64,000 nucleotides of DNA. Origin: Micromonospora echinospora (lineage in GTDB: Bacteria > Actinomycetota > Actinomycetes > Mycobacteriales > Micromonosporaceae). Made by a program: the position numbers and the translations under genes. Numbering within the stretch: position 1 is the first letter of the stretch; every line of letters begins with the position of its first letter. Below the pieces are notes generated by a model. That model was not told where the DNA came from and ran no database searches. It saw only the letters and a list, made by a program, of their open reading frames with translations. Below, piece by piece: positions 12,763-20,874 of this stretch. The stretch spans positions 2,728,001-2,792,000 of the forward strand of contig NZ_JACHJC010000001.1 in NCBI RefSeq assembly GCF_014203425.1. The letters are read 5' to 3'.

Positions 12763-14838
12763 GTGGCCGGAACACGACGGAGACGGCGGCGCGTCGGCGC
12801 CGCCCTGCTGGCCGCGGCGCTCGCCGGAGCGGTCGCGGTGCAGCCCGCGTCCGCGTCCGCGACGCCGCCGGGCCGTACCGCGCTGGACGCCGCCTTCGTG
12901 CGGGCGGCGCAGGAGTACGACGTGCCCCGGGACGTCCTGGTAGCGGTCGGCTACGGCGAGTCCCGCCTGGACGGGCACGGCGGCGAGCCGAGCCAGGCCA
13001 ACGGCTACGGGGTGATGCACCTGGTGAGTAACCCGGCCCGGCACAGCCTGGAACGGGCGGCGGCGTTGACCGGTGAGCCGGTCGCGCGCCTGAAGACCGT
13101 CACGCCGGCCAACATCCGCGGCGGCGCGGCAGTGCTGCGCGAGCTGGCAGACGCCGAAGGGCTGACCGCGCGGGACCGGGACCGGGTCACCGCCTGGTAT
13201 CCGGTGGTGGCGCGATACGGAGGCGCGGCCGACGACGCCACCGCCCGCCTGTACGCGGACGGGATCTACGAGCTGGTACAGCAGGGCATCCCGGGCGCGG
13301 TGCCGGTCCGGGCGTACCGGGTCGAGCCGGAGCGGGGCCGCTACGCCACGGTTCTCCCCGCCGGCACGGCGTCCCGTACGCTCGCCGCCGCCGTGCCGGA
13401 GTACCCGGCGGCGCGGTGGGTCGCCGCGAACGGCGCGAACTATGGCGCCGGGCGGTCCAGCCGGATCACCACCGTGATCCTCCACGTCACCCAGGGCTCG
13501 TACGCCGGCACCATCAGCTGGTTCCAGAACCCGTCGTCCGGCGTCAGCGCCCACTACGTGGTGAAGTCCAGCACCGGCGAGATCACCCAAATGGTCCGCG
13601 AGGGCGACACCGCGTACCACGCCCGGTCCGGCAACGCGTACGGCGTCGGCATCGAGCACGAGGGGTACGTGGACAACCCGGCCTGGTTCACCGACGCGAT
13701 GTACCGTTCCTCGGCCGCGCTGACCCGCTACCTGTGCGACAAGTACGGCATCCCGAAGAACCGCACCGGCATCAAGGGGCACAACGAGATCCCGGGCAAC
13801 GACCACACCGACCCGGGGCCGAACTGGAACTGGAACTACTACCTCTCGCTGGTGAACCAGGGCGGTGGCGGGCCGGCCGCGCCCCGGTATTTCGGTGGTT
13901 CGCCGACTGATTTCAACGGTGACGGCCGGGATGACGTGGTGGCGTTCACGCACGGCTCACTCGCCGACGCCTACGTGGCCACCTCGACCGGTTCGTCGTT
14001 CGCGGGAACATCGGTGAAGTGGCACGACTGGTTCGCGTTGTCCGGGGAGACCCCGTTGACCGGAGACGTCAACGGCGACGGACGAGACGACGCGATCGTG
14101 TTCACCCACGGCACCACCGCCGACGTCCACGTCGCCCTGTCCACCGGCACATCATTCGCCGCATCGGCGAAATGGCACGACTGGTTCGCCCCCGGCACCG
14201 AAGTCCCCGCCGTCGGCGACGTCAACGGCGACGGCCGCGACGACATCATCACCTTCACCCACGACACCAACGCCGACGTCTACGTCGCCCTGTCCACCGG
14301 CACCGGCTTCACCGGCACCGCAATCAAATGGCACGACTACTTCTCCATCCCCGGAGAATTCCCCGCCCTCGGCGACGTCAACGGCGACGGACGCGAGGAC
14401 ATCATCACCTTCACCCAAGGCCCCGCCACCGCAGCCGACGTCATCGTCGCCCTGTCCACCGGCAGCGGCTTCGGGACACCACAGACATGGCACGACCTGT
14501 TCGCCGTCGGCACCGAACAACCCCGCGTCGGCGACATCAACGGCGACGGACGCGACGACATCGTCACCTTCACCTGCAACACCGACGCCGACGTCTACGC
14601 CGCCACCTCCACCGGTTCGTCGTTCACCGGCACCACCATCAAATGGCACGACTTCTTCTGCCTACCCGGCGAATTCCCCTACCTCGCCGACGCCAACGGC
14701 GACGGCAAAGACGACCTCATCGTCTTCACCAAAAACACCACAAACGACATCTACGTCGCCCTGTCCACCGGCACCACCTTCAGCCCCAGCACCAAATGGC
14801 ACGACTACTTCGGCCTCACCGACGAAACCACACTCTGA
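12763..14838 (+). CDS. Secreted N-acetylmuramoyl-L-alanine amidase (Amidase_2) with six FG-GAP-like repeats
   Basis: 691 residues from GTG 12763, which has GGGAGG five bases upstream. A GTG at 12739 overlapping the previous stop would add eight residues. The signal peptide is a run of arginines plus VGAALLAAALAGAVAV. Residues ~30-170 resemble the lytic-transglycosylase-like N-terminus common in actinobacterial amidases (VPRDVLVAVGYGESRLDGHG). Residues ~215-370 are the zinc amidase, with ligands in VILHVTQ, SAHYVV and GNDHTDPGPNW. The C-terminal six repeats match those of the preceding gene, the last three almost base for base. It cleaves the bond between muramic acid and the stem peptide. Confidence 0.88.
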   Translation: MAGTRRRRRRVGAALLAAALAGAVAVQPASASATPPGRTALDAAFVRAAQEYDVPRDVLVAVGYGESRLDGHGGEPSQANGYGVMHLVSNPARHSLERAAALTGEPVARLKTVTPANIRGGAAVLRELADAEGLTARDRDRVTAWYPVVARYGGAADDATARLYADGIYELVQQGIPGAVPVRAYRVEPERGRYATVLPAGTASRTLAAAVPEYPAARWVAANGANYGAGRSSRITTVILHVTQGSYAGTISWFQNPSSGVSAHYVVKSSTGEITQMVREGDTAYHARSGNAYGVGIEHEGYVDNPAWFTDAMYRSSAALTRYLCDKYGIPKNRTGIKGHNEIPGNDHTDPGPNWNWNYYLSLVNQGGGGPAAPRYFGGSPTDFNGDGRDDVVAFTHGSLADAYVATSTGSSFAGTSVKWHDWFALSGETPLTGDVNGDGRDDAIVFTHGTTADVHVALSTGTSFAASAKWHDWFAPGTEVPAVGDVNGDGRDDIITFTHDTNADVYVALSTGTGFTGTAIKWHDYFSIPGEFPALGDVNGDGREDIITFTQGPATAADVIVALSTGSGFGTPQTWHDLFAVGTEQPRVGDINGDGRDDIVTFTCNTDADVYAATSTGSSFTGTTIKWHDFFCLPGEFPYLADANGDGKDDLIVFTKNTTNDIYVALSTGTTFSPSTKWHDYFGLTDETTL
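14359..14820 (+). repeat. 462-bp near-identical direct repeat, copy 2 (repeats 4-6 of the amidase)
   Basis: Partner of 12263-12724. Both copies prefer C-ending codons and AAA for lysine (caaatggcacgac, ttcaccaaa), unlike the upstream repeats of either gene, so the block has its own codon signature. Confidence 0.9.
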
Positions 14839-14851
14839 CCCCGTGATCGCC

Positions 14852-14887
14852 GACGACGCCGGCCCTCGATCCGGGGCCGGCGTCGTC
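14852..14887. terminator. Bidirectional hairpin terminator
   Basis: GACGACGCCGGCCC (14852-14865) pairs perfectly with GGGCCGGCGTCGTC (14874-14887) around a loop of about 8 bases. It lies exactly between the convergent amidase (stop 14838) and cyclase (stop 14894) genes. There is no U-tract, as is usual in high-G+C actinomycetes. Confidence 0.75.
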
Positions 14888-14893
14888 AGCCGC

Positions 14894-15871
14894 TCACTTG
14901 ACGGCGAGCGCGTTCGGCGGCGACCCGACGCCGCCGGGCAGGTTCAGCGGCTTGCAGGTGAGGAAGAACTCGTAGACGCCGTCGGCGGCGCAGTCGTCGG
15001 CGAGGTCGTCGAGTCTCCACAGCTCGCCCAAGGCCATCCCGAGCAGCGCGATGAGCGGCCGGTGCAGCATGCCGCTGTGGTCGACCCCGCGCTCCGGCGG
15101 GCGGTCGTGGGGCGAGCGGAAGTCCGACTCCAGCACCGGGTCCGCCTCCACGGCCAGGTTGTCGGCGGCGACGAGCGCGATCTCGTGGTCCCACAACCAG
15201 CGCAGCACCGACTCGCGCTGGGCCAGCCCGGGGGAGCGGTTGCGGGTGTTGAACTCGACCCGTTCCTCGACGGACTTGGCGAGGTAGTTCCCGGCCCACC
15301 CGGTACGCAGCAGCAGCATGTCGCCGCCACGCCAGGACACGCCCTGCGCCCGCGCGACGGCGTCCAGCACCGTCTCGTCCAGCGCGATCGTCTGCTCGCA
15401 GTCGTACGGGCGGCCCTCGCGGGCGAAGTGCCGGGGGATGTCGAGCAGCACGCCCCGTCCGGCGATCCCGGCCTCCGCCCAGTGGTGGATGCCGAGCGCG
15501 GTCGAGTCCTGGTTGTTGTCCGCGGCGGACAGCCCGCCGTAGAAGCCGTGGGCGGGGTGCCCGATGTGACGCAGCGAATCGAGCTGCGAGGTGGACTGGA
15601 GGTAGAACGAGTCGATCCAGTCGTCGCGATGCAGCGGGTTGTTGGCGAAGACGTGGTGCTCGGCGGGACGCCGGGTGCCGGTCGGATAGGGCTCGAAGGC
15701 GTTGACCGGGTAGTCGAGGTTGAACCGCTCGCCCCGGCGGACCAGGCGGGCGGCGGCGGTCACCCGCTCCGGCGTCAGCCGGTTGATGCTGCCGAGCTGG
15801 TCGCCCGGTCCGAAGACGTCCCAGGCGGCGCCGGGCACCGCGGCCGTGGAGAGCTCGTCGTAGGTCGGCAC
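14894..15871 (-). CDS. Cyclase family protein (kynurenine-formamidase-like metal hydrolase)
   Basis: 325 residues from GTG 15871, preceded on the minus strand by AAAGGAA. It has the cyclase-family metal/active-site segment STSQLDSLRHIGHPAHGFYGG, the variant in which the HxGTHxD histidine is replaced by Gln, as in other long cyclase proteins. RGVLLDIPRH, GDMLLLRTGW and AADNLAVEADP are also family-like. Members hydrolyse or cyclise amides and lactones. It is the last gene of the six-gene minus-strand operon, 20 bases after the thioesterase remnant, so it probably opens a ring or amide intermediate of the same unknown pathway. Confidence 0.8.
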   Translation of the reverse strand: MPTYDELSTAAVPGAAWDVFGPGDQLGSINRLTPERVTAAARLVRRGERFNLDYPVNAFEPYPTGTRRPAEHHVFANNPLHRDDWIDSFYLQSTSQLDSLRHIGHPAHGFYGGLSAADNNQDSTALGIHHWAEAGIAGRGVLLDIPRHFAREGRPYDCEQTIALDETVLDAVARAQGVSWRGGDMLLLRTGWAGNYLAKSVEERVEFNTRNRSPGLAQRESVLRWLWDHEIALVAADNLAVEADPVLESDFRSPHDRPPERGVDHSGMLHRPLIALLGMALGELWRLDDLADDCAADGVYEFFLTCKPLNLPGGVGSPPNALAVK

Positions 15872-15891
15872 GGTGATTCCTTTCGGGCGGC

Positions 15892-16125
15892 TCAACGGAA
15901 GGTCAGCGGATCGCCCCGGTAGGGCGCCAGCGCATCGCGCTCGGCGGCGGTCAGCGGCCGGGGCCGGCGGTCGGCCAGGTCGCAGACCACGAGCGTGGTC
16001 TGCGCGAGCAGGTACGTCGTCGTGCGCGCCTCGTCGACGAAGCGCAGCCAGGTGACGTTGTTGACGTGGCCGTAGTGGTCGGTGTCGGCCCACCGCAGGT
16101 GCAGCGCCGTCGTGAGGGGTGCCAC
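15892..16125 (-). pseudogene. Acyl-CoA thioesterase (4HBT) remnant with internal deletion
   Basis: Only 77 codons. The first ~36 residues are a clear hot-dog thioesterase N-terminus (LRWADTDHYGHVNNVTWLRF, with the catalytic-type Asp and the HVNN motif). The last ~38 look like the C-terminus of the same family (TTLVVCDLADRRPRPLT). The ~60 central residues that carry the long helix and core strands of a normal ~140-residue protein are missing between DEARTTTYL and LAQTTLVV. The frame is intact through the junction, consistent with an in-frame deletion. It starts 8 bases after the aldolase stop with no good ribosome site. It is probably non-functional; a miniature functional protein is the alternative. 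Confidence 0.6.
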
Positions 16126-16133
16126 GGCGTGCC

Positions 16134-16934
16134 TCAGCGCCGGTACCGCACGGTGCGGCCCGCCTGCACGGCGGCCCGGGCCGCCGCGCCGAGCAGGCTG
16201 GCGTCGTTGCTCAGCAGGGTGAAGGTGAAACCGGCGTCGGCAGCCCGCCGGACCGCGCCGGCGTCCGCCCCGCCGGCGTTGCCGATGGGTACGCCGGCGG
16301 CGAGGCAGTCCTTGACGGCGGCGGCGACGAGCGCGACGACCCGGGGATCGTCCTCGGTAGTGCCCTCGGACGTGGACAGATCCGCGGCCCCGACGAGCAG
16401 CGCGTCGACACCCGGCACCGCCGCGACGGCCCCGGCCGACGAGGCGGCCCGGGCGCTCTCGATCTGGACGACGAGCACGACCTCCTCCTGTCCGTAGCGC
16501 AGGTACTCGGCGCGGGGCATGGCGCCCCACGCGCCGGCCCGGCTCGTGCTGCCGACGCCGCGGGCGCCGAGCGGCGGGAATCGGACCGACGCGACGGCGG
16601 CTCGCGCCTGCTCGACGGTGTCCACGTGCGGGACCATGACGCCCTCGGCGCCCGCGTCGAGGATCCGCTGCGTGATGCCCGGGTCGAGCGCCGGGATCCG
16701 GACGATCGGAGCCAGCCCGAGATGGTTGGCGGTCCCGATCAGCTGATAGGCCGTCTGCAGGTCGATCGGGGCGTGTTCCAGGTCGACGACGACGAAGTCG
16801 AATCCGGCGAGCGCGAGCAGTTCCACGCTCTCCATCACCGGCAGCTTCACCCACGTGCCCAGCGCCGGGGCGTCCGGGCGGGCGAGCGCGGCCCGGAACC
16901 GGCTGCGCCTCGGGGCGGCCACGTCGGTGCTCAT
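16134..16934 (-). CDS. HpcH/HpaI-type class II aldolase
   Basis: 266 residues. The family motifs are FDFVVVDLEHAPIDL, the metal ligand Glu in VVQIESA and Asp in GAADLS, and GAEGVMVPHV. These metal-dependent pyruvate aldolases split 4-hydroxy-2-oxo acids into pyruvate or a related oxoacid plus an aldehyde. The ATG overlaps the cupin stop (ATGA), so expression is coupled. The product aldehyde could be taken by one of the dehydrogenases encoded at 30.7-34.2 kb, but that link is inference. Confidence 0.88.
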   Translation of the reverse strand: MSTDVAAPRRSRFRAALARPDAPALGTWVKLPVMESVELLALAGFDFVVVDLEHAPIDLQTAYQLIGTANHLGLAPIVRIPALDPGITQRILDAGAEGVMVPHVDTVEQARAAVASVRFPPLGARGVGSTSRAGAWGAMPRAEYLRYGQEEVVLVVQIESARAASSAGAVAAVPGVDALLVGAADLSTSEGTTEDDPRVVALVAAAVKDCLAAGVPIGNAGGADAGAVRRAADAGFTFTLLSNDASLLGAAARAAVQAGRTVRYRR

Positions 16935-17848
16935 GCCGGCATCGGGTAGTCGTCGGCGTTGCGCACCCACCCGGCCTTTGCGGAGAAGTCCGCGCGCGGC
17001 GGCGCGAACATGTCGATCAGCTGCTGGTGGTCGCCGACGCCCTGGGTGGTGTGCACAGTCGGCGGCGGGATGACGCAGAGCGAGGGCACGCCGAGGCGGC
17101 CGTGGTCGTCCGGGCGCCATCGGGTGGAATCGGGTCCCCAGGGGTAGCGGATGTGGTGGACGAACTCGCCCTTGACGCCGAACGAGAGCTGCTCGAAGTC
17201 GTCGTGCGAGTGCGGGGAGAGGCGCAGCGGGTCCCGCGGCGCAGGTTCCTCGGCCAGGAAATTGATCATCATGTTCGTGGTACGGAAGATGCGCCCGAAC
17301 CGGCCCGGCTCGATCGGGTGCTCGGCGAGCGGGTACACCCGCAGCCGGAACCCGTCCACCGGGTCGGGCCAGGCGGCGAGCGGCGCGCACCGGGGGTCGG
17401 GCTCGCGGTAGGCGGCCGCGTTGGCGCACGCCCCGGCCAGGTCCGGGGCGAGAGTCGACAACACCCGGATCACCGGGCCGTCGGCGAGCGCCTCGACCAC
17501 GCTGTCGCCGGGCGGCACCACCACGAACGCCTCCTGCGCCACCTCGGCGGAACCGCCGCCGGCGCTCACCCGCACCGGGGCGCTGCCGGAGTACATCAGC
17601 ACCGCGTACTCGTCCGGCTGCTCCGACCGGGCGAACCGGTCGCCGGCCACCGCCTCGGTCCACGAGAGCACGAGGTGCTGGCCGCGTACCAGCCACGTCC
17701 GGCTGCCCGCGTCGCTGACCGTTGTCGGCGCCATGTCGTACAGCGCGAGGTACTGGGCCGGCCGGACCGGCGTGGACGGGTCGACCGACCGCGACGGGGC
17801 CGCCGCCGCCAGTTGCGACCGGATGTCGTCCTTGGCATACATGGTCAT
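16931..17848 (-). CDS. Cupin-fold protein of unknown function
   Basis: 305 residues, probably bicupin. The C-terminal half has a metal-cupin motif: SPHSHDDFEQLSFGVKGEF, then PPPTVHTTQG. The N-terminal half (VLSWTEAVAGDRFARS, FVVVPPGDSVVEAL) looks like a second barrel lacking metal ligands. AGGGA lies ~10 bases before ATG 17848; a second ATG six bases later is possible. It sits between the BKACE and aldolase genes in a tight operon, suggesting an isomerase or dioxygenase step on a keto-acid intermediate. I do not recognise a characterised homologue. Confidence 0.7.
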   Translation of the reverse strand: MTMYAKDDIRSQLAAAAPSRSVDPSTPVRPAQYLALYDMAPTTVSDAGSRTWLVRGQHLVLSWTEAVAGDRFARSEQPDEYAVLMYSGSAPVRVSAGGGSAEVAQEAFVVVPPGDSVVEALADGPVIRVLSTLAPDLAGACANAAAYREPDPRCAPLAAWPDPVDGFRLRVYPLAEHPIEPGRFGRIFRTTNMMINFLAEEPAPRDPLRLSPHSHDDFEQLSFGVKGEFVHHIRYPWGPDSTRWRPDDHGRLGVPSLCVIPPPTVHTTQGVGDHQQLIDMFAPPRADFSAKAGWVRNADDYPMPA

Positions 17849-17878
17849 GTCATCAGTCCCTGCGAAGTGTCGGTGGCG

Positions 17879-18811
17879 TCAACGGCTGATGTTCTGGCCG
17901 CCCTTGAGGCCGAGGATCGCCCGGGCCTCGTCGGGCGTCGCGATCGTGCGGCCCAGGTCCTGGACGACCGACCGGACCTTGCGGACCTGCTGCGCGTTGC
18001 TGGTCGCGAGTTCGCTCTTGCCGATGTAGAGGTTGTCCTCCAGACCCACCCGGACATGCCCGCCCAGCCACGCGCTGTGGGTGCAGAACTGCATCTGGTG
18101 CCGGCCCGCCGCGAACGCGGAGAAGTGGTACTCCGCGCCGAACAGCTTGTCGGCGATGGCGATCATGTGGGTCAGGTTGGCGTGGTCCGCGCCGATGCCG
18201 CCGAGGATGCCGAAGACGCCCTGGATGAACAGGGGTGGCCGGGCGAGACCGCGGTCCACGAAGTGGGCCAGGGTGTAGAGGTGCCCGATGTCGTAGCACT
18301 CGTACTCGAACCGGGTGCCGCCCTTCTCGCCGATCTCGCGCAACGCGTACTCGATCTGGGCGAACGTGTTGATGAAGGGCTGCCGGTAGGTGTTCTCGAC
18401 GTAGGGCTTCTCCCAGTCGTGCTTCCAGCGGCTGACCCGCTCCGCGATGCCGGAGTAGACGAAGTTCATCGACCCCATGTTCAGCGAGGCGAGCTCCGGG
18501 CTGAACCGGGCGGCGGCGGCGAGCCGTTCCTCGATCGTCATCGACGAGGCGCCCCCGGTGGTGATGTTGATGACCGCGTCGCACTGCTCGACGATCGGCG
18601 GGATGATCTCCTCGAACGTGGCCGGTTCGAACGCGGGCCGCCCGTCCGGATGCCGCGCGTGCAGGTGGATGACAGCGGCGCCCGCCTGAGCCGCCTCCAG
18701 CGAGGACTGCACCACCTGTTCGGGGGAGAGCGGAAGGTGGTCGCTCTGCGAGGGCACGTGCACGGACCCGGTGACCGCCGCGCTGATGATGACCCTGTCC
18801 GCCCTGATCAC
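17879..18811 (-). CDS. BKACE family 3-keto-5-aminohexanoate cleavage-type enzyme
   Basis: 310 residues. BKACE (formerly DUF849) features are visible: VIISAAVTGSVHVPSQSDHLPLSP at the start, the zinc pair in GAAVIHLHARHPDGRP, VINITTGGASSMT, and NLTHMIAIADKLFGA. These Zn enzymes condense a beta-keto acid with acetyl-CoA, releasing acetoacetate and a new CoA ester. The specificity spans many beta-keto acids and cannot be read here. The GTG start overlaps the DUF6282 stop (GTGA). With an aldolase in the same operon it implies degradation of a functionalised keto acid. Confidence 0.88.
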   Translation of the reverse strand: MIRADRVIISAAVTGSVHVPSQSDHLPLSPEQVVQSSLEAAQAGAAVIHLHARHPDGRPAFEPATFEEIIPPIVEQCDAVINITTGGASSMTIEERLAAAARFSPELASLNMGSMNFVYSGIAERVSRWKHDWEKPYVENTYRQPFINTFAQIEYALREIGEKGGTRFEYECYDIGHLYTLAHFVDRGLARPPLFIQGVFGILGGIGADHANLTHMIAIADKLFGAEYHFSAFAAGRHQMQFCTHSAWLGGHVRVGLEDNLYIGKSELATSNAQQVRKVRSVVQDLGRTIATPDEARAILGLKGGQNISR

Positions 18812-19731
18812 GACGGGCTGTCCTCCAGGCCGAGCAGATAGGCCGGGTTCCCGGCGATCATCCGCCGGACGTCCTTCTCGGACACCCCGTGGTCGAGCAG
18901 GCGCTGCACGATGTAGATGTAGCCGTCGACCGGCAGCGGGTTGCCCTGTTGGCCCAGGTCCGAGCCGATGGTGGTGCGCTCGGGCCCGACGCGCTCGATC
19001 CAGCGCACGAGCTGCTCGATCGGCCAGCCCGGCTTCGGGACGCCGGGGTGGTACATCGCGATCTCGTGCTCGACGTACGCCCCCATCCGCAGCAACTCCT
19101 CGATGTCGCCGTCCGAGGCGCCCACGATGAAGTCGGGGTGCTGGACGAGAAGCCGGCGCACGCCCTTGGCGACGGCGACCGTGAACAGCGCCTTCATCGA
19201 CTCGGCGTCGAGGTGGCCGCCGGTCAGCAGCGCGCTGGCGTCCGCGACGACCTCGACGACCTGCTCGGTCTGCGCGGAGACGGACCCGCTGTCGTCGAAC
19301 ACCGAGACCTCGCTCTCCAGCAGGTCGAGGCCCGAGGTCGGGAATCCGTGCTCGTGGCTGTGGTGCTCGATGTGCTGGCGCGCGGACACGGTGGGCGCCC
19401 ACACGCACCGGCCGCCCATCCGCAGGCTCATCGCGACGGCTGAGGGGTTGATGCCGCCGACCTCGGAGTTCAGCGCGACGCCGCCGTAGACGGGTGTCGG
19501 CGCCTCCTTCAGCCAGGGGCCCATGGCGAGCAGGTCCATGACGGTGTTGTGGTGGTGCGACTTCACCAGCAGCGCCCGCAGGCCGATGCGTGCGGCGTCG
19601 TACGACGCCTCGACGTGGTTGATCCGCCGCGGGAAAGGGCTCGGGCCGGAGTGGCAGTGCAGGTCAACCGTGCCGTCCAGGACCTTCAACAGCCCTGGCG
19701 GGACCGGCTGGCCATCCTTCGAGACGCCCAT
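18808..19731 (-). CDS. DUF6282 family amidohydrolase-like protein
   Basis: 307 residues, first gene of the minus-strand operon, with a strong AGGAGGAG before the ATG. It looks like a TIM-barrel metal hydrolase: DLHCHSGPS near residue 25, VKSHHHNTVMD, RLLVQHPDF and IGSDLGQQGNP give histidines and aspartates in amidohydrolase-like spacing. The end resembles the amidohydrolase C-terminal helix (RMIAGNPAYLLGL). Function is unknown; hydrolysis of an amide, lactone or ring is the natural guess. Transcription probably begins ~30 bases upstream at the TGGACA/TATGCT promoter. Confidence 0.75.
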   Translation of the reverse strand: MGVSKDGQPVPPGLLKVLDGTVDLHCHSGPSPFPRRINHVEASYDAARIGLRALLVKSHHHNTVMDLLAMGPWLKEAPTPVYGGVALNSEVGGINPSAVAMSLRMGGRCVWAPTVSARQHIEHHSHEHGFPTSGLDLLESEVSVFDDSGSVSAQTEQVVEVVADASALLTGGHLDAESMKALFTVAVAKGVRRLLVQHPDFIVGASDGDIEELLRMGAYVEHEIAMYHPGVPKPGWPIEQLVRWIERVGPERTTIGSDLGQQGNPLPVDGYIYIVQRLLDHGVSEKDVRRMIAGNPAYLLGLEDSPS

Positions 19732-19762
19732 CGACTCCTCCTGTTCGTCCCATGAACTTGTC

Positions 19763-19777
19763 GTTCAGCATACGGAC
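19763..19777. promoter_or_regulatory. Candidate IclR-type motif, site A
   Basis: Read on the minus strand as GTCCGTATGCTGAAC, overlapping the -10 of the catabolic operon. It matches the site upstream of the binding-protein gene (23864-23878) at 11 of 15 positions. Confidence 0.35.
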
Positions 19778-19795
19778 GAGCACAGCTCGTGTCCA
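19767..19795 (-). promoter_or_regulatory. Promoter of the DUF6282-BKACE-aldolase operon
   Basis: Read on the minus strand: TGGACA (19790-19795), 17 bases, TATGCT (19767-19772). The spacer contains a perfect inverted repeat CGAGC-ACA-GCTCG (19777-19789), a plausible repressor site. Predicted start is about 30 bases before the ATG at 19731. Confidence 0.6.
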
Positions 19796-19871
19796 TGGGC
19801 CGCCGAACGGCGTAATGGCTGCGCCGGGCCCGCGAAAGGACCATTGTGTTGCGCGCGGGTTACCGGTTATC

Positions 19872-19886
19872 GTCCGCATACCGAAA
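19872..19886. promoter_or_regulatory. Candidate IclR-type motif, site B
   Basis: GTCCGCATACCGAAA matches site A at 11 of 15 positions and lies upstream of the divergent IclR gene, where an autoregulatory site would be expected. Confidence 0.3.
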
Positions 19887-20091
19887 GCGGTAGCTCGCAA
19901 AACGAACGCCCGGTCTCGGGTCAACCATCGGTCGTGCCGGATCCGCCCAGCGCTCGCGCCTCGTCGGCGTGCCCGTCGAGGCGTCGAGCGGAAGAGCCCT
20001 CGTTCGCATCGCGCATGGCTCTGCTCGCATGTGAACTTTTGCCTGCCCTGGACCGGGTCCCCGGAAGGATGCGTCCGGCAAGGAGGTGACG

Positions 20092-20874
20092 ATGAGCGCC
20101 GATCCTGACGACCAGCGAACCGGCCCCGGACCGGCAACAGTGGACACGGATCGCACCATGATCCAGTCCATCGACCGGGCCGCGAACGTCCTCGCGCTGC
20201 TCGACGAGCACACCCGGAGTCTCGCCCCGGGTCTGGTGGCCGAGCGCCTCGGCCTCAACCGGACGACCGCGCACCGCTACCTCCAGTCCCTGCAACGGGC
20301 CGGCTTCCTGAGCGCGTCGTTCGGCCCCGGCCCGCTGCTCGACCAGCTCTTCGCCCTCGTCTCGGTCCGCCAGCAACTCCTCACCCTGGCGCCGGCGATC
20401 ATGCGGCAGCTCTCGGACACGACCGGCCTCACCACAGTGCTGAGCTTCCTCGGACGCTCCGGCGCGGTGGTGACGCTCGTCGAGGAGCCGCACCAGGGCA
20501 GCATCGTGCTGACCGCCCGGGTCGGGACGGTGCTGGAGCTCAAGGCCGCGCAGACCCGCGTCCTGCTCGCCTTCCAGGCCGATCCGGCCACCGTGACGCG
20601 GGCCCACGCGAGCCTCACCCCGGCCGAGGCGGCAGTGGAGCGGCAGGCGCTGGCCCGGGTACGGCGGCACCGCATCGCCTGGGCGGACCTGGACCGGGCC
20701 GGCCTGGCCTCGGTGGCGGTGCCGATTTTCGCCACCTACGACGTGCAGGCCGCGATGGGCCTGCTCGGCACGACCGAGATGCTCAACGCCGCGGACCGGC
20801 CCTCGGCGCGCGTCGCCGCGCTGGAACAGGCGGCCGAGACCCTCGGCTCCATGATCGCGACCAGCCATGCATGA
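20092..20874 (+). CDS. IclR-family transcriptional regulator (first)
   Basis: 260 residues from ATG 20092, six bases after an ideal AGGAGGT. The N-terminal winged helix is clear: IQSIDRAANVLALLDEH, then LGLNRTTAHRYLQSLQRAGFL. The rest is the IclR effector domain (GSIVLTARVGTVLELKAAQTRVLLAF). It is divergent from the BKACE operon and overlaps the downstream permease gene by 8 bases, so it is the leader of the transporter operon. It probably senses an intermediate or substrate of the pathway and controls both units. Confidence 0.92.
   Translation: MSADPDDQRTGPGPATVDTDRTMIQSIDRAANVLALLDEHTRSLAPGLVAERLGLNRTTAHRYLQSLQRAGFLSASFGPGPLLDQLFALVSVRQQLLTLAPAIMRQLSDTTGLTTVLSFLGRSGAVVTLVEEPHQGSIVLTARVGTVLELKAAQTRVLLAFQADPATVTRAHASLTPAEAAVERQALARVRRHRIAWADLDRAGLASVAVPIFATYDVQAAMGLLGTTEMLNAADRPSARVAALEQAAETLGSMIATSHA

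Larger units (their letters stand above)
19732..20091. other. Divergent promoter region between the catabolic operon and the IclR gene
   Basis: 360 bases without a supported gene. The left part holds a good minus-strand promoter and an inverted repeat (19767-19795). Two copies of the candidate IclR motif (19763-19777, 19872-19886) are present, and a third weaker match lies at 20022-20036. The IclR gene's own promoter is unclear; TTGTGT (19844-19849) with TTATCG 17 bases later is the best candidate. Confidence 0.6.
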
